Source: UBA7672 sp965229115
Lineage (GTDB): Bacteria > Pseudomonadota > Alphaproteobacteria > Caulobacterales > Hyphomonadaceae
Assembly (NCBI GenBank): GCA_965229115.1
Contig: CBDDIR010000001.1
Location: 62,001-126,000, forward strand
DNA: 64,000 nt
Direction: 5' to 3'
In this document: positions 1 to 8,445 of the stretch, piece by piece
Layout: each line of letters starts with the position of its first letter
Numbering within the stretch: position 1 is the first letter of the stretch
Made by a program: the position numbers and the translations under genes
The notes under the pieces: generated by a model
Seen by the model: the letters and a program-made list of their open reading frames with translations, nothing else
Database searches by the model: none
What the model was told of the DNA's origin: nothing

Positions 1-848
1 CTCGATGCCGGATGTGGGAGCGGCACAATCGCCGCTACGATCTCCTGAACGAGAGTGTCTGCGGCGACCTTCTTGAAAGCCTTCGCTCCCAGGGGGAGCA
101 AGAGTTTCCCGCGATCGTGCGGCGGGTCGAGGGTGACCCGGCCTGCGATTTCGAGGTCATTTGCGGCGCGCGCCGCCACTGGGCCGTCAGCTACCTCAAG
201 AATGTCGAGCATCGCGATATCCGCTACCTCGTCGAAGAGCGCGAGCTCACCGATGAGCAGGCCTTCCGTCTGGCCGATGTCGAGAACCGGTCTCGCAAGG
301 ACATCAGCGATTACGAACGGGCCTTGGACTACCGCCACGCCGTAGAAACCTTCTATGGCGGCACCGCTCAGCGAATGGCTGAGCGGTTGGAAGTGCCAAA
401 GGCCTGGCTGTCGCGCTTTCTCGACCTCGCCAAGCTGCCGACCGATGTCGTCGAGGCCTTCGGCGATGTGCGGCAGCTCCGCGAGAACCATGCTCGCGAG
501 ATCAAGCCCCTCCTGGCTGACGGCGCCTCGCGCCCTCGGGTGATGGCCGAGGCCAAGCGCCTGGCGGTTCAGCAAGGGGAAATGATCGCCAAAGGTCAGG
601 GTCCTTTGGACGCTCAGAAGGTTATGGCGTTCCTGAAGCGCGCTGCGGCGGGTGACGCGAAGCCCACGATCAAGTCGGGCAAGCCGGGTACGGCAGTGAC
701 CAACGCGGCGGGCGCGACCCTGTTCACCCTGGCGCACAAGGGATCCAGGAAGGTGGTCCTGGAACTGGCGCTTGATGCCGCCGCCAGCAACGCGGATTTC
801 GCCGAAGCCTTCCAGCGTGAGTTACTCCGGATGCGGCCCAAAGGCTGA
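1..848 (+). CDS. parB: ParB/RepB-type plasmid partition protein (5' end outside window)
   Basis: DNA-binding component of a plasmid segregation system; ParB proteins bind parS centromeres and work with a ParA ATPase, which would lie upstream, outside this window. The reading frame is open to the window edge (Arg-Cys-Arg-Met-Trp-Glu), so the first ATG at 12 is probably internal. The visible part has the ParB nuclease-like motif ICGARRHWA, a central helix-turn-helix region (AERLEVPKAWLSRFLDLAKL) and a C-terminal dimerisation-like segment. Two palindromes follow directly after the stop and are probably its binding sites. RepB of a repABC unit is the main alternative name. Confidence 0.88.
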   Translation, partial: RCRMWERHNRRYDLLNESVCGDLLESLRSQGEQEFPAIVRRVEGDPACDFEVICGARRHWAVSYLKNVEHRDIRYLVEERELTDEQAFRLADVENRSRKDISDYERALDYRHAVETFYGGTAQRMAERLEVPKAWLSRFLDLAKLPTDVVEAFGDVRQLRENHAREIKPLLADGASRPRVMAEAKRLAVQQGEMIAKGQGPLDAQKVMAFLKRAAAGDAKPTIKSGKPGTAVTNAAGATLFTLAHKGSRKVVLELALDAAASNADFAEAFQRELLRMRPKG

Positions 849-866
849 AGTTGCCAATTGGCAACT
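849..866. other. parS-like palindrome 1
   Basis: Perfect 18-bp palindrome with core GTTGCCAATTGGCAAC, starting immediately after the parB stop codon. parS/centromere sites of alphaproteobacterial plasmids are typically GTT...AAC palindromes close to parB/repB. The assignment is inferred from the motif shape and position. Confidence 0.7.
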
Positions 867-912
867 CTCGAATTGGAGCACCAAGCGGCTCCCTGGCGCT
901 CCCCCGCCATCG

Positions 913-936
913 CTGAGTTGCCAATTGGCAACTCAG
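913..936. other. parS-like palindrome 2
   Basis: Perfect 24-bp palindrome sharing the 16-bp core GTTGCCAATTGGCAAC with the copy at 849-866. The centres are 67 bp apart. Two copies of the same core beside parB support a centromere rather than a simple hairpin. Confidence 0.7.
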
Positions 937-1158
937 GAAATCGTCGGGCTTTCAGTGACCGGCTCCCGACAGCGCCTTGCGCGGTCCTGACCCGATCGCG
1001 CGATCCGCACCACCCAAGAACCGATGCGTCAGGTCTGGCAGGGGAGGGGACTTTTTGCCATAAAAGGCACTCAAAGAAAGCGCATGCTGCGCGGTCTTCC
1101 AGTGCGCCCCCCCCCCGTGGCTGATCGCAAGCAGGCGGCGTCAACATAGGGCTGAGAC
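937..1158. other. gene-free spacer after the parS sites
   Basis: No convincing gene. It holds a ten-C tract near 1109-1119 and an AT-rich patch (TTTTTGCCATAAAAGGC, about 1051-1068) that could be a promoter for the traF-like gene. Nothing else was recognised. Confidence 0.4.
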
Positions 1159-1698
1159 ATGATCCATGGCCTTGTGAGACGCAGGCTCCTGGTTATCGCG
1201 GCGGCATTGGCTCCGGCCGTGCTGCTAGGTGCCCTGGCCCTGGTCGTTCAGGGTCCGTCGCTGCTGTGGAATCGCTCGGAGAGTGAGCCTAGGGGCCTCT
1301 ACATCCGCAGCGCCGCGGCTCCAAGCCGGGGCCAGATCATCGCGTTCCCAGCCCCGGCCTCGGTCCTGACCTACGCCAGCGGTCGCATGGCCTTTCTGCG
1401 CCATATGCCGATCCTGAAGGAGGTCGCGGCGATGTCCGGAGACACCGTCTGCACCCTCGATGGCAAACTGGTGATCAACGGCGTGTGGCGCGCGCGCGTG
1501 CTCGCCCATGACGGCGAGAGCCGGCCGCTACCGCACTGGCGCGCCTGCCGCCGTCTGGGCGAGGGCGAGTTCTTTGTGTTCTCCAAACGCATCCCCAACA
1601 GCTTCGACAGCCGGTACTACGGACCGGTTCGGCGCGAGGCGATCGTCGGCGTCTTCCGCCCGATCATGACCCAGGCCGACCGCCCAGGTGACGTCTGA
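1159..1698 (+). CDS. traF: TraF-type S26 signal peptidase of conjugative transfer
   Basis: Membrane serine protease of the TraF/S26 family, which in conjugation systems matures the pilin (cyclises TrbC). The 179-residue protein has one N-terminal membrane helix (about residues 8-32). The catalytic serine motif follows (SEPRGLY, about residue 42). The general-base lysine lies in ILKEVAAMSGDTVC, and an S26 box-like FDSRYYGPV sits near the C-terminus. It starts with ATG at 1159, and its stop overlaps the next start by 1 nt, so the two genes are co-transcribed. The usual pilin substrate gene is not in the window. Confidence 0.85.
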   Translation: MIHGLVRRRLLVIAAALAPAVLLGALALVVQGPSLLWNRSESEPRGLYIRSAAAPSRGQIIAFPAPASVLTYASGRMAFLRHMPILKEVAAMSGDTVCTLDGKLVINGVWRARVLAHDGESRPLPHWRACRRLGEGEFFVFSKRIPNSFDSRYYGPVRREAIVGVFRPIMTQADRPGDV

Positions 1699-2600
1699 TG
1701 GACGCCGCCGCCCTCGCGGGTCTGTGCGCCCTTCTGGCCCGCGGGATGAGCGCCCAGCCGCTGCCGGCCGGCGTGAATTGTCCGGCCGCGATGGCCACGT
1801 CGCCGTCCGTATCGGCCGCCGCCGCGCCGCCGTCAGGTTCCATGTCATTGGCCGCCCGCCTCGGAGGACCAGAGGCTCGCGACGCCATCGCCCGCGTCGC
1901 CTTCGCGGAGGCCGCGAACCAGGGTGACAGCGGCCTGGCGGCCGTCGTCTACACCATCATGAACCGGCTGCAGGACGGTCGCTGGGGCTCAAGTGTCGAG
2001 GCCGTGCTGAACGCCCGCGCGCAGTTCGAGCCAGTGATGCGGGCGGGCGGAAGCTGGCGCAATCTGCCGCCCGTCTCGGAGGCCCAGCGGGCCCGGGTCA
2101 ACACCATCATCAACCTGGCGATCGAGGGCCGTTTGCCGGACCTGACGAATGGCGCGCGGTTCTTCCAGAACGCCCGGATCGTCGCGGCCCGGGAAGCGGC
2201 GGGCGCGGTGTCGCCGGGCCTGACGAACTTTGGCGGCGCTCCATCCTCCGCGGTGATTGGCGCCCACACCTTCTATGTGGAAGCCGGCCGCGGAGACGCT
2301 GCCAAAGGAGGCGGGGGCAGGGGAGGGCGTTCGAGCTCGGCCAGGCCGTCGCCGACCGACTCCAGATCCGCTTTGAGCGTCCCGAACGACGGCATCTTCG
2401 TAGGCGAGAACCGGGCGTTCTCCGGACCCGTCACGCCGCCTCCGGAGCCTGTCGAAGGCCCCGCCCCAGTCCTTACACCCGCCTCGTCGGGGGCGGATTT
2501 CCAGGCGGCGCCAGCGGACCAGATTGCCGATCAGCCGGTCGATCCCACCCGGGCGATCTTCGTGCTATCCGACGGCCGCCCGAGCGACCGCCGCCGTTAG
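1698..2600 (+). CDS. SleB-like cell wall hydrolase
   Basis: Predicted peptidoglycan hydrolase of the SleB/CwlJ-like family (Hydrolase_2). The domain spans about residues 58-192, with the acidic residue in AFAEAANQGDSGLAAVVY, then IMNR, ARAQFEPV and a late HTFYVEAG motif. The C-terminal third is Pro/Ser/Ala-rich and looks disordered. The short hydrophobic N-terminus may act as an export signal. ATG at 1698 overlaps the traF stop, and the 3' end overlaps the convergent TraD-like gene by 4 bp. In this context it probably opens the wall locally for transfer; a lytic transglycosylase role is the alternative. Confidence 0.75.
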   Translation: MDAAALAGLCALLARGMSAQPLPAGVNCPAAMATSPSVSAAAAPPSGSMSLAARLGGPEARDAIARVAFAEAANQGDSGLAAVVYTIMNRLQDGRWGSSVEAVLNARAQFEPVMRAGGSWRNLPPVSEAQRARVNTIINLAIEGRLPDLTNGARFFQNARIVAAREAAGAVSPGLTNFGGAPSSAVIGAHTFYVEAGRGDAAKGGGGRGGRSSSARPSPTDSRSALSVPNDGIFVGENRAFSGPVTPPPEPVEGPAPVLTPASSGADFQAAPADQIADQPVDPTRAIFVLSDGRPSDRRR

Positions 2601-3292
2601 GCCGGCTGGCGCCAGGTGGCGTCCAGGTCGGCGTAATCCTTGTCCAGATCGCTCGGCGTAAGGCGGTCGTCATCGTCCGCCAGGGCCGACTCCGCCATCG
2701 CATCGAAGTCGGGCGCTTCGCCGCCCACGGCTTCCAGCGCGCCCAGCAGATCCTCGCCGGGATCACCGCCTTGGCGAAGGGGAAGGGGCACGTTTCCGAG
2801 CAGTTCGCGCACCGTCAAACGGTCCCTGACGCTCTCCACCCGGCGGTCCAGGATATCGACCAGCCGATGCAGAAGGTCGGCTTCGCCTTCCTGCCAAGCT
2901 TCGTCGGCCGCCTCCGCCAAAAGGGCGCCGCCGAGGATGATCTTGCCCCGGGTTTCGCGCTTTCTCTGGTTGATCGCCCACAGTGCTTCGAGGCGTTCGA
3001 CCCGGGCTTTCAGCACGGCGAAACGCTGGCCATCGTCCGCGATATCTTCGAGCGGAATGGTGTGGCGCTTGTTGTGGATTCCCGTGCGGCCCATGTCCCG
3101 CAAGGCTGCCTCAAGCTCCTCCAGTCGAAGTTTCAGCGCGTCTTCATCGCTGATCCGGCGCCCCAGTTTGCGATCAGCTTCACGGGCGGCCCAGAGGTCC
3201 TTGCGCTTTTGCTTCTGGGTCTCGCTGCGGGGTCGATATTTGGAGGGCCGGGTGTTCCGTTTGCGCTTATCGACCGCGGTCATGACAGGCAC
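2597..3292 (-). CDS. traD: TraD-like conjugal transfer protein (relaxosome accessory)
   Basis: Small charged protein divergent from the relaxase gene, the position that traC/traD occupy beside traA in Ti-like plasmids. A signature-like stretch RKRETRGKIILGGALLAEA lies near residues 110-128 and resembles the TraD family. The N-terminus is strongly basic (about residues 8-45) and the middle is predicted coiled coil, as expected of a DNA-binding relaxosome helper. At 231 residues it is longer than typical TraD (about 70-100), so TraC- and TraD-like parts may be fused. The start could also be the Met three codons downstream. Confidence 0.6.
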   Translation of the reverse strand: MPVMTAVDKRKRNTRPSKYRPRSETQKQKRKDLWAAREADRKLGRRISDEDALKLRLEELEAALRDMGRTGIHNKRHTIPLEDIADDGQRFAVLKARVERLEALWAINQRKRETRGKIILGGALLAEAADEAWQEGEADLLHRLVDILDRRVESVRDRLTVRELLGNVPLPLRQGGDPGEDLLGALEAVGGEAPDFDAMAESALADDDDRLTPSDLDKDYADLDATWRQPA

Positions 3293-3541
3293 CTTTGATC
3301 AAGAAAAAGAGCGTGATGCACTTTTTCTATCAAAATCGCGCCTGATGGTCCATGGTGGCGGCAGAGGTGTTGCAGACAATGGCGCATATCCTCATTGGTT
3401 GGGCTACGCCCACCCAACGATGCGGTCAGGCTCCGCCCGACACCCTCAACCCCCGCGCGGCCTGCGACGGCCTGGGGTTTGAGCCAAGGGCCGAGCCCTT
3501 AGCGATCCCGCCGGCTCACGCCGGCAGGGGAGGGCAGTTCA
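3293..3541. other. candidate oriT region
   Basis: Non-coding gap between the TraD-like gene and the divergent MOBQ relaxase, where oriT usually lies. Visible features: an inverted repeat GAAAAAG (3303-3309) / CTTTTTC (3321-3327); a hairpin at 3395-3417 with 10-bp arms (one mismatch) and a TAC loop; and ATATCCTC at 3386-3393, which loosely recalls nic-region sequences of IncP/VirD2-type systems. The nic position cannot be assigned by eye. Confidence 0.45.
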
Positions 3542-5038
3542 GTGGCGTCGTTCCTGTGTCAGGTGCAGACCATCCAGCGCGGTCTTGGCCGCTCGGCCGT
3601 GGCCGCGGCGGCGTACCGGGCAGGCCAGGCGCTGACCGATGACCGGCTGGCCATGGAGTTCGACTTCTCGAACAAGGACGGGATCGAGCACGCCGAGATC
3701 ATGGCGCCGGATGACGCGCCGCAGGCCTACAGGGACCGCGCAGTCCTGTGGAACGCCGTCGAGGCTGCGGAGCGCCGTAAGGACGCCGTGCCCGCCCAGG
3801 AGGTCCTCCTGGCACTTCCGCACGAACTTGATTTTGAGCAGCGCCGCGAGCTGGTCCGCGCCTTTGTGCAGGAGCACCTGGTCGCCAAGGGCATGATCGC
3901 CGACGTCGCCATGCACCGGCCCGGCAAGGAGGGCGATCAGCGCAATTTCCACGCCCACATCATGGTCACGACCCGCCGTGTCGATCGCGGCGGTTTCGGC
4001 GGCAAGAACCGCGATTGGAACCACGCCAGTTTCATCCCGCAGCTGCGCGCCTCGTGGTCTGAGATTCAGAACCGACACCTGCGTCATCACCTTGGTCCGG
4101 ACGCCCCGCAGGTCTCGCATTTGAGTCTGGCGGCGCGCGGCGTCGACCGCGCCCCGACTGTGCATCTGGGGCCGGCGGCCACGGCGCTGGAGCGCAAAGA
4201 TATCGCTTCTGAGCGTGGCGAATTGAACCGCGATGTCCGGGCCCGCAACGACAAGGCGCGCGACCTTCGACGCGACTATCAGGCGACCGCCGACCGCATC
4301 GCCAAGACCGCTCCCGAGATCGAAGTCGCGGTCCCGAAGCTGGTCGTCGAAGCCGAGCAGGTTCTCGGCAAGATGGTCGCCCAGAGGACGGCGTGGGCGG
4401 CCGAACGCGAGGCGCTTTCCGCGCCGAAAATCCCGAGCGCCGGCCGGATCGAACGCGAGCTGACGGCGGAGGCAGCGACCGCCAAGGCGCGCGCGAGGGC
4501 TCACCTTCAGCAGACCGAGGAGCGTGTGAAGAAGGCCCGTTCGCGGCGCCTGGAACTGGTGGCCTGGGTCCGCAATCCGGCGCGGATGATCTGGGCGAAA
4601 CACGCCGAGCTGAACGCCATCGGACGCGCCCGAAAGGCCTATCGCCGGGCAGAGGTTGGCTTGCAAGTCCGCCAGGATTGGGTCCGGTCGCCCAAGGGCC
4701 AGGCGTTCGTCGCGGCGCGCCGGCAGCCGGACTTGGAAGCCGCCGCCGACGTTGTTCGGCAACGGCGCACGCTGGAGCGGAAGATCAAGCGGATGGACAA
4801 CCGGATCGGGTTGGCCGGCCGCACGATCAACGACCTGCGACTGGCGCACGAACTTGGCCAGCGCGAGCTTCGTGTCCCCAACCAGTCACCCGACGAGACC
4901 CGCTTCTTTCGGGATATCGGCCGACCGGCGCGCGAGGCCCTGCAGCGCTTCCCGACGCCGGTTCAGGAACAGGCGCTGGAGCGTCTGCGACGCGGCCAGG
5001 GCCGGTCGATTGGCCGCGCCATCATTCCCGGCAGGTAG
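3542..5038 (+). CDS. MobA/MobL-family (MOBQ) relaxase
   Basis: Nicks oriT and pilots the transferred strand. The N-terminal relaxase domain has the tyrosine in AAAYRAG (residue 25) and the metal-binding HxH motif NFHAHIM (His137, His139). The rest, about residues 210-450, is charged coiled coil. At 498 residues it lacks the helicase half found in Ti-type TraA, so strand unwinding must come from elsewhere. Translation probably begins at GTG 3542 behind a GGGGAGGG ribosome-binding site. The T4CP gene follows after 14 bp, so they form one operon. Confidence 0.88.
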   Translation: MASFLCQVQTIQRGLGRSAVAAAAYRAGQALTDDRLAMEFDFSNKDGIEHAEIMAPDDAPQAYRDRAVLWNAVEAAERRKDAVPAQEVLLALPHELDFEQRRELVRAFVQEHLVAKGMIADVAMHRPGKEGDQRNFHAHIMVTTRRVDRGGFGGKNRDWNHASFIPQLRASWSEIQNRHLRHHLGPDAPQVSHLSLAARGVDRAPTVHLGPAATALERKDIASERGELNRDVRARNDKARDLRRDYQATADRIAKTAPEIEVAVPKLVVEAEQVLGKMVAQRTAWAAEREALSAPKIPSAGRIERELTAEAATAKARARAHLQQTEERVKKARSRRLELVAWVRNPARMIWAKHAELNAIGRARKAYRRAEVGLQVRQDWVRSPKGQAFVAARRQPDLEAAADVVRQRRTLERKIKRMDNRIGLAGRTINDLRLAHELGQRELRVPNQSPDETRFFRDIGRPAREALQRFPTPVQEQALERLRRGQGRSIGRAIIPGR

Positions 5039-5052
5039 GAGCGACACGCCCC

Positions 5053-7026
5053 ATGAACGCCCGCCCCAAGATCATCCTGCCGCTGGCGGCGGCCAGCGTG
5101 TTGATCGCCCTCGCCGTCGCCACCCAGATCGTCGCACACGACTTCCACTACCCGCGAGAGTTCGGCCACGGCCTGTTCGATCTGGGGCGGGCGAGGATCT
5201 ACGTGCCCTGGGCGTTCGTCGGCTGGTATGGGCGCTTCGCGGCGCACTACCAGCAGGCCTTCGACATGGCGGCAATGATTGCTCTGGCGACCGTGTTCGT
5301 CCCCACGATGGCTTTGATCGGGCTGACGAAAAGCACGCGCCGGGCGCCGCGGGAGTTTGGCAAGGAGGCCTGGGCGACCGAGGTCCATGTCCGGAAGGCC
5401 AAACTCGTCCATGGCGACGGCCAGATCAGCGGACGGGTGCTCGGTCGGTTCAACGGCAAATACCTCACCTATCGCGGTGTGGAGCACGCCATCATCGTGG
5501 GCGCGTCCCGCAGTGGGAAGGGGGCCGGCCACGTCGTTCCCACCCTGATCGCCTGGCCGCAAAGCGCCTTCGTCTACGACCGCAAGGGTGAGCTTTGGCA
5601 CATCACGGCCGATCACCGGAAGACGTTCAGCCACGTCTTCTATTTCGCGCCGACCGACCCCAACACCGTGCGGTGGAATCCGCTGTTCGAGGTGCGGAAA
5701 GGGCCGATGGAGATCGCCGACATCCAGAACGTCGTCGGCATCCTGGTGGACCCGCTGGGCCGCAAGGCGGGCGACCTCAATTTCTGGGACCAGAGCGCGA
5801 CGGACTTCTTCACCGCGATCATCCTGCACGTCCTCTATAGCGAGGAGGACACCAAGAAGAATCTGGCCCAGGTCCGCCGCCTGCTGATCAATATCGACCC
5901 GACCCTTCACGCGATGAAGCACACCAAACATCGCCATAGGCCGGACCTTCATGCACCGGGCGGGCTGGCGCGGGGCCCCGACGGCAAGCCCATCGCCGAG
6001 GTCCACCCGGAGATCCTGCTGGGCGCCACGGCGCTGGACAGCATGGACGAGCGGGTGAAGTCCAATGTGCTGGCGACCTGCCGGGCGTCGCTATCGCTGT
6101 GGGCCGACCCCTATGTGGAATACGCCACCAGCTGGTCGGACTTCTCGATCGGCGACCTGGTGTGCTCGGAGAGCCCGGTCACATTCTACATCATCACGCC
6201 CCAGGCCCATGCCGATCGGCTGGCCTTCCTGGTACGGGTGTTCACGCGCCAGACGATCAACAGCCTGATGGAGCGCGAGCATTTCGACAGCCGGGGGCGG
6301 CGCAAGGCGCACCGCCTGCTGCTGTTGCTCGACGAGTTTCCCAAGCTCGGCAGCCTGCCCTTCCTAGAGAACGCCATGGGCGAAATGGCGGGCTACGGCA
6401 TCACCGCCCACCTGATCTGCCAGAGCTTCAACGACGTGTTCTCCAAGTACGGGGACAAGACGCCGATCTTCGACAACATGCACATCACCGCCACCTTCGC
6501 GACCTCGGAGCCGACCAGCATCGACAAGGTGATCCGGCGGGCCGGCAAGGCGCTGGAGATGCGCGAGAGCTACAGCGATCCGCGCAGCATCTTCGGCAGC
6601 TCGCACCGCTCGACCTCCCAGAGCGAGCACGAGCGCTACATCCTGACCGAGGACCGGGTCCGCGAGCTGGATGACAATCAGCAGTTCCTGTTCGTGAACA
6701 ACACCAAGCCGATCCGGGCGGAGAAGATCCGCTACTACGACGAGCCGTTCTTCAAGGCGCGGACGGGGGACTATTTCCACGGCGTGCCCGCCAAATACGA
6801 GCAACGGCCGGGCGCGGCCGACCTGCCCGGGCCCGCGCAGATCGACTGGCTGGGGGTTCGTGCCGCAGAGCCGGCCCCGGACGGCCTGAAGGGCGTCGTG
6901 CCGCCGCCGACCCCGGCGGCGGATGATGGACCTCAGCCCGCCAGCGACGGCGGGCAGGGCCTCCACGCGCCGGTCTCGAGCCTGCGCTGGACTGGCGACG
7001 ACGATGACGACGGCAGCCTGGACTGA
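5053..7026 (+). CDS. traG: VirD4/TraG-type conjugative coupling protein
   Basis: Type IV coupling protein, the inner-membrane ATPase that hands the relaxase-DNA complex to a type IV secretion channel. The ATG at 5053 gives 657 residues, about normal for TraG/VirD4. Two N-terminal membrane helices lie at about residues 8-28 and 72-92. The Walker A motif is GASRSGKGAGH (150-160) and Walker B is LLLLLDEFPKLGSL. The acidic tail ends in a run of Asp. The frame stays open upstream into the relaxase gene, but that part is a shadow. Together with the relaxase this makes the element at least mobilisable. Confidence 0.93.
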   Translation: MNARPKIILPLAAASVLIALAVATQIVAHDFHYPREFGHGLFDLGRARIYVPWAFVGWYGRFAAHYQQAFDMAAMIALATVFVPTMALIGLTKSTRRAPREFGKEAWATEVHVRKAKLVHGDGQISGRVLGRFNGKYLTYRGVEHAIIVGASRSGKGAGHVVPTLIAWPQSAFVYDRKGELWHITADHRKTFSHVFYFAPTDPNTVRWNPLFEVRKGPMEIADIQNVVGILVDPLGRKAGDLNFWDQSATDFFTAIILHVLYSEEDTKKNLAQVRRLLINIDPTLHAMKHTKHRHRPDLHAPGGLARGPDGKPIAEVHPEILLGATALDSMDERVKSNVLATCRASLSLWADPYVEYATSWSDFSIGDLVCSESPVTFYIITPQAHADRLAFLVRVFTRQTINSLMEREHFDSRGRRKAHRLLLLLDEFPKLGSLPFLENAMGEMAGYGITAHLICQSFNDVFSKYGDKTPIFDNMHITATFATSEPTSIDKVIRRAGKALEMRESYSDPRSIFGSSHRSTSQSEHERYILTEDRVRELDDNQQFLFVNNTKPIRAEKIRYYDEPFFKARTGDYFHGVPAKYEQRPGAADLPGPAQIDWLGVRAAEPAPDGLKGVVPPPTPAADDGPQPASDGGQGLHAPVSSLRWTGDDDDDGSLD

Positions 7027-7076
7027 CGGACCCGCAGACGCCCACGCCCGCTGACTCCAGTTGAATTGGATATCCG

Positions 7077-8036
7077 ATGCCGCAGCACCACCCCGTCGTC
7101 ACCGACCGCAAGGTCGCCGCGCTGAAGCAGGCCATGGGTCCGGTGATCGCCAGCGCGCTCGCTGACCGCATGGTGGTGGAGGTCATGGTCAACCCAGACG
7201 GCAAGATCTGGGTCGACCGGATCGGGGAGGGGAGGTCGTTCACCGGCCAGAGCTTGGCCAGCGCCGACGCCGATCGGATCCTGCGGCTGCTGGCCGACCA
7301 TGTGGGCGAGGTGGTGACCCGGGACCGGCCTCGGGTCAGCGCCACGCTTCCGGAGACCGGAGAGCGGTTCCAAGGCGCCTTCATGCCGATCGTGTCCAGT
7401 CCCGCGTTCGCGATCCGCAAGCGGCCGGAGGTGGTGTTCACCCTGCCCGAATATGTCGACCAGGGGATCATGACCGAGCACCAGGCCGCCGTGATCCGCG
7501 AGGCGGCGACGGCGCGTCAGAACATCCTGATCGTGGGCGGCACGGGCTCAGGCAAGACGACGCTCGCCAATGCCATCTTAGCCGAGCCGGCCTTTGCCCA
7601 GGACCGTGTGGTGCTGATCGAGGACACCGCCGAGCTCCAGTGCTCGGCCGAGGACAAGATCCAGATGCTGACCAAGCGGACGGACCCGCCGGTGACCATG
7701 ACCGACCTGGTGCGTGACACGCTGCGTTTGCGGCCTGACCGCATCATCATCGGGGAGGTGAGGGACGGGTCAGCGCTGGATCTCTTGAAGGCGTGGAATA
7801 CGGGTCACCCTGGCGGGTTGGCGACCATCCACGCCAACAGCGCCGCGGAGGGCCTGACACGGTTGGAGGACCTGATCGGGGAGGTGACCCAGAGAATTCC
7901 GTATCGGGCCATAGGTCAGGCGATCAACATCATTGTCCATATCGAGCGTGCGGCGGCTGGGCGGAGAGTGACGGAAATCGTGCGGGTTCTGGGTCGGGTA
8001 GGGGATGTCTACGATATCCAGCCGATGGCCGACTGA
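7077..8036 (+). CDS. trbB: TrbB/VirB11-type secretion ATPase
   Basis: Hexameric ATPase that powers type IV secretion, located at the cytoplasmic face of the channel. The 319-residue protein has the usual features: an N-terminal domain, Walker A GGTGSGKTT (about 154-162), Asp box LIEDTAEL, Walker B RIIIGEVRDG, and His box TIHANS. In conjugative plasmids trbB is the first gene of trbBCDEJLFGI. Here it is followed by a 400-bp gap and an unrelated wHTH gene, so the channel operon is missing or elsewhere. Confidence 0.92.
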   Translation: MPQHHPVVTDRKVAALKQAMGPVIASALADRMVVEVMVNPDGKIWVDRIGEGRSFTGQSLASADADRILRLLADHVGEVVTRDRPRVSATLPETGERFQGAFMPIVSSPAFAIRKRPEVVFTLPEYVDQGIMTEHQAAVIREAATARQNILIVGGTGSGKTTLANAILAEPAFAQDRVVLIEDTAELQCSAEDKIQMLTKRTDPPVTMTDLVRDTLRLRPDRIIIGEVRDGSALDLLKAWNTGHPGGLATIHANSAAEGLTRLEDLIGEVTQRIPYRAIGQAINIIVHIERAAAGRRVTEIVRVLGRVGDVYDIQPMAD

Positions 8037-8445
8037 ATCGCCCCGCATAGGGGTGCGGCGGGTTGTCGACATTCTCGGTCGCGCGGGCGATCGGCCCGCG
8101 TGCTGGAGGCGCTGCTCGCCCGCCACAACGCTATTGTGGAAGCTATGGAGACCGATCCGTCCGGGCGGATCGGGGCGGCCGGGCGTTAGCCGCGTTTTTC
8201 ACACCCAATTCGCGATATCGCGGACGTACCGACAGGTCATCCAAGACCGATGGCCTACCCCTTACTACGTTATCCGCAATTCGCCGTTCGTCCGGTTTAC
8301 CATGCATCCTTCTTAAGAGCGGACATTGACGTCTAGTCCGGAGAGGACGTATACGTCCGGTCGCACCGGACGCTGATGTCCGGTCGCCCTGCATTGATAT
8401 CCCGATCCGAGATCCACATTGTCTTGGTCGACAAGGAAATCTCCG
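8037..8445. other. gene-free regulatory gap after trbB
   Basis: About 410 bp without a supported gene. The first half shows nothing clear beyond one GTCCGG at 8159-8164. The second half carries the repeat cluster described separately and presumably the promoter of the wHTH gene. Confidence 0.5.
8290..8383. promoter_or_regulatory. GTCCGG repeat cluster / operator
   Basis: GTCCGG occurs at 8290-8295, 8336-8341, 8355-8360 and 8378-8383, and inverted as CCGGAC at 8366-8371. A perfect 14-bp palindrome GGACGTATACGTCC spans 8345-8358. The spacing and mixed orientation look like operator or iteron sites for a dimeric protein. The neighbouring wHTH protein is the obvious candidate binder; that link is inference. 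Confidence 0.55.

Noticed and set aside
2640..3482. Ser/Arg-rich plus-strand frame over the TraD-like gene
   Set aside because: Typical low-complexity shadow; the minus strand carries the TraD-like signature.
3539..4849. Minus-strand frame opposite the relaxase
   Set aside because: The relaxase HxH motif and conserved N-terminus are on the plus strand.
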